A DNA stretch of 15,300 nucleotides. Source: Lachnospiraceae bacterium (lineage in GTDB: Bacteria; Bacillota; Clostridia; Lachnospirales; Lachnospiraceae). Position 1 is the first letter of the stretch. Each line of letters begins with the position of its first letter. A model generated the notes under the pieces. It was not told where the DNA came from, did no database searches, and worked only from the letters and a program-made list of their open reading frames with translations. The position numbers were made by a program, and so were the translations under genes. Below, in pieces: positions 13,476-15,300 of this stretch. The stretch is taken from NCBI GenBank assembly GCA_016282215.1, contig JAEEKC010000121.1, positions 1 through 15,300 of the forward strand. Reading direction: 5' to 3'.

Positions 13476-14698
13476 CATTTGAGCAGGCAAAAGAGAAACT
13501 GCAGAAATACGGACAGGAGCATGTATTCCGATATTATGACGAATTAAGTGATGCAGAGAAAAAGGATTTGATCGCACAGGTTGAAGATACGGATTTCACC
13601 GTGCTGGATTATTTGGAGCATAAGGATGCCATTTCGGAAAGAGGTGAGTTTTCACCGCTGAAGGCCATGGAACTGTCCGAAATCGAGGACGGCCGCGGCG
13701 AGTTTTACCAGGAAGGTGTCAAGGCACTGAAGGAAGGAAAGGCAGCAGCGCTCCTGCTGGCGGGCGGCATGGGAACCAGGCTTGGCTCGGATGCGCCTAA
13801 GGGAACTTATGATATCGGTCTGACGAAGCCTGTTTATATCTTTGAACGGCTGATCGAGAACCTGCTGGATGTGACAGAAGCGATCGGTGTCTGGCCGCGT
13901 CTTTTCATCATGACCAGTGAGAAAAATCACGATGCGACGGTGGCGTTTTTGAAGGAGCATGATTACTTCGGTTATAAGGAAGACCGTATCACCTTCTTTA
14001 AACAGGATATGGCACCCGCTTGCGACGATAACGGAAAAGTCTATCTGGAGGGAAAAGGCAGGATCGCCACGTCGCCGAACGGCAACGCCGGCTGGTATCA
14101 GTCCATGAAAAAAGTCGGGATCGACAAGATCCTGACGGACGAAGGGATCGAATGGATCAACTTATTTGCAGTGGATAACGTGCTGCAGCGCATTTTGGAT
14201 CCGGTATTTTTGGGCGCAACCATTCAGTCAAAGACAGCAGTCGGTGCCAAGGTAGTAAGAAAAGCCGCACCGGATGAGAAGGTGGGCGTGATCTGCCTTG
14301 AGGACGGTAGACCGTCGATCGTGGAATACTACGAGCTTTCGCAGGAGATGATGGATGCGAAGGATGACAGCGGCAACCCGGCTTATAACTTCGGCGTGAT
14401 CTTGAACTACCTGTTCTACATACCGGAGCTGAACAAGGTGGCAGACAAGGGAACGATGATGCATGTTGTCAGGAAAAAAATCCCCTGCCTGAATGAAAGC
14501 GGAGAGCTGATCAAGCCCGAGACAGAGAACGGATACAAGTTCGAACAGCTGGTACTGGACCTGATCCATGAACTGCCCAGCTGCCTGCCCTTTGAGGTGG
14601 TACGCGAAAAAGAATTCGCACCGATCAAGAACAAGACGGGCATCGATTCCGTGGAATCCGCGAGAATGCTCTGCAAGCTGAACGGGATTGAGCTCTGA
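13472..14698 (+). CDS. UDPGP type 1 family nucleotidyltransferase, UDP-GlcNAc pyrophosphorylase-like
   Basis: This 408-residue cytoplasmic enzyme belongs to the family that makes UDP-sugars from UTP and sugar-1-phosphate. The nucleotide loop is LAGGMGTRLG (96-105) with K110 in APKGTYDIG. Further landmarks are SPNGNAGW (201-208), FAVDN (232-236) followed by DPVFLG, and EFAPIKNKTGIDSVESAR (381-398). These resemble eukaryotic UAP1 more than bacterial GalU or GlmU, so UDP-GlcNAc/GalNAc is the likely product class; the exact sugar is not fixed by sequence. The ATG at 13472 follows AAGGAGG at 13459-13465; an in-frame ATG at 13454 would place that SD inside the gene. It precedes tyrS with its own gap of 131 bases. 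Confidence 0.88.
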   Translation: MTFEQAKEKLQKYGQEHVFRYYDELSDAEKKDLIAQVEDTDFTVLDYLEHKDAISERGEFSPLKAMELSEIEDGRGEFYQEGVKALKEGKAAALLLAGGMGTRLGSDAPKGTYDIGLTKPVYIFERLIENLLDVTEAIGVWPRLFIMTSEKNHDATVAFLKEHDYFGYKEDRITFFKQDMAPACDDNGKVYLEGKGRIATSPNGNAGWYQSMKKVGIDKILTDEGIEWINLFAVDNVLQRILDPVFLGATIQSKTAVGAKVVRKAAPDEKVGVICLEDGRPSIVEYYELSQEMMDAKDDSGNPAYNFGVILNYLFYIPELNKVADKGTMMHVVRKKIPCLNESGELIKPETENGYKFEQLVLDLIHELPSCLPFEVVREKEFAPIKNKTGIDSVESARMLCKLNGIEL

Positions 14699-14724
14699 TA
14701 AAGTGATCGATTCGCAGAAACAGA

Positions 14725-14769
14725 CAATTGCAGATGGCGAAGAGAGCAGCAATCGCAGATGATGAAGCT
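14725..14769 (+). repeat. Short imperfect direct repeat between the UDPGP-family gene and tyrS
   Basis: CAATTGCAGATGGCGAAGAG (14725-14744) and CAATCGCAGATGATGAAGCT (14750-14769) match at about 15 of 20 positions, offset by 25 bases. A third weaker match, ATTCGCAGA, precedes them at about 14710. They are not in a coding frame of either neighbour and have no obvious role. Confidence 0.35.
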
Positions 14770-14797
14770 TTGTCATATATGGAGGGGCGTAAATAAT
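14770..14797 (+). promoter_or_regulatory. Candidate promoter for tyrS
   Basis: TTGTCA (14770-14775, five of six to TTGACA) and AATAAT (14792-14797, five of six to TATAAT) are separated by 16 bases. Transcription would begin near 14804, giving a leader of about 26 bases. That is too short for a T-box, and no T-box-like antiterminator is seen in the gap. Confidence 0.5.
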
Positions 14798-14829
14798 ACG
14801 AAAAAGAAATAATGGAGGATATATAAGAA

Positions 14830-15300
14830 ATGGGAGTGTATGAAGAACTGCAGGCGAGAGGTTTGCTTGCACAGGTAACCAACGAAGAAGAGATCAGAAA
14901 AATGGTGAATGAAGGCAAGGCCGTTTTCTACATCGGTTTTGATCCGACGGCAGACAGCCTTCACGTAGGACATTTTATGGCGCTTTGCCTGATGAAACGT
15001 CTGCAGATGGCAGGAAATAAACCCATCGCATTGGTGGGCGGCGGTACAGCCATGATCGGCGATCCCTCAGGACGGAGCGATCTTCGCAGCATGATGACAA
15101 AAGAACAGATCGATCATAACTGCGAATGCTTCAAAAAACAGATGAGCCGCTTTATCGAATTCGGTGAAGGCAAAGCCATGATGGTAAATAACGCTGACTG
15201 GCTGAGAGACCTAAACTACATTGAGTTTATCCGTGATATCGGCGTTCATTTTTCCGTGAACAACATGCTGCGTGCCGAGTGCTACAAGCAGAGAATGGAA
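14830..15300 (+). CDS. tyrS: Tyrosyl-tRNA synthetase, N-terminal part (runs off the window)
   Basis: The first 157 codons are present and the frame is open to the window edge. Class I synthetase landmarks are YIGFDPTADSLHVGH (34-48, HIGH-type motif HVGH at 45-48) and the tyrosine-pocket stretch LVGGGTAMIGDPSGRSDLR (68-86). The downstream KMSKS loop and tRNA-binding S4 domain are beyond the edge. The enzyme charges tRNA-Tyr in the cytoplasm. The ATG at 14830 has GGAGG at 14814-14818, 11 bases away. It has a plausible promoter of its own. Confidence 0.95.
   Translation, partial: MGVYEELQARGLLAQVTNEEEIRKMVNEGKAVFYIGFDPTADSLHVGHFMALCLMKRLQMAGNKPIALVGGGTAMIGDPSGRSDLRSMMTKEQIDHNCECFKKQMSRFIEFGEGKAMMVNNADWLRDLNYIEFIRDIGVHFSVNNMLRAECYKQRME

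Overview
The window looks like a chromosomal segment of a Clostridia-class Firmicute, most likely a Lachnospiraceae-type gut anaerobe. The basis is the bS16-KhpA-RimM-TrmD gene order, strong AAGGAGG ribosome binding sites, ATGA stop/start overlaps, a Gram-positive lipoprotein signal, and proteins such as a fused permease/CPBP protease and a UDPGP type 1 nucleotidyltransferase. All supported genes are on the + strand. No tRNA, rRNA, CRISPR array or transposase gene was seen, and no gene-free stretch exceeds about 220 bases.

Positions 1-2023 hold the translation/RNA-maturation operon rpsP-khpA-rimM-trmD, with a structured gap between khpA and rimM and a repeat-bearing gap between rimM and trmD. 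rplS, which commonly follows trmD, is absent. Instead trmD overlaps by ATGA an ABC exporter ATPase (2020-2916), which overlaps by ATGA a 715-residue permease carrying a CPBP intramembrane protease domain (2913-5060). A RluF-type pseudouridine synthase follows (5133-5855).

Positions 5970-9441 are a cell-envelope group: a membrane-anchored transglutaminase-like protein, a NamZ/DUF1343 exo-muramidase lipoprotein with a long acidic tether, and a YdcF/SanA-like DUF218 membrane protein. The gap before the NamZ gene carries the same kind of paired ~52-base repeat as the gap before trmD.

Positions 9453-11911 encode the AmmeMemoRadiSam system, whose function is not established: a radical SAM enzyme behind an extended -10 promoter, then a fusion of the MEMO-like (B) and AMMECR1 (A) parts. 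A branched RNA-like structure lies between the two genes.

Immediately after comes a perfect nested palindrome (34-base arms), likely a REP/MITE-type non-autonomous element. It abuts an unrecognised 187-residue protein and an SGNH esterase. The window closes with a UDPGP-family uridylyltransferase, preceded by a possible leader peptide that overlaps its start, and the 5' part of tyrS, which runs off the edge.

The best candidates for a second look are the paired intergenic repeats, the double palindrome, the AmmeMemoRadiSam cassette with its intergenic structure, and the low-complexity acidic insertions found in several otherwise conserved proteins.
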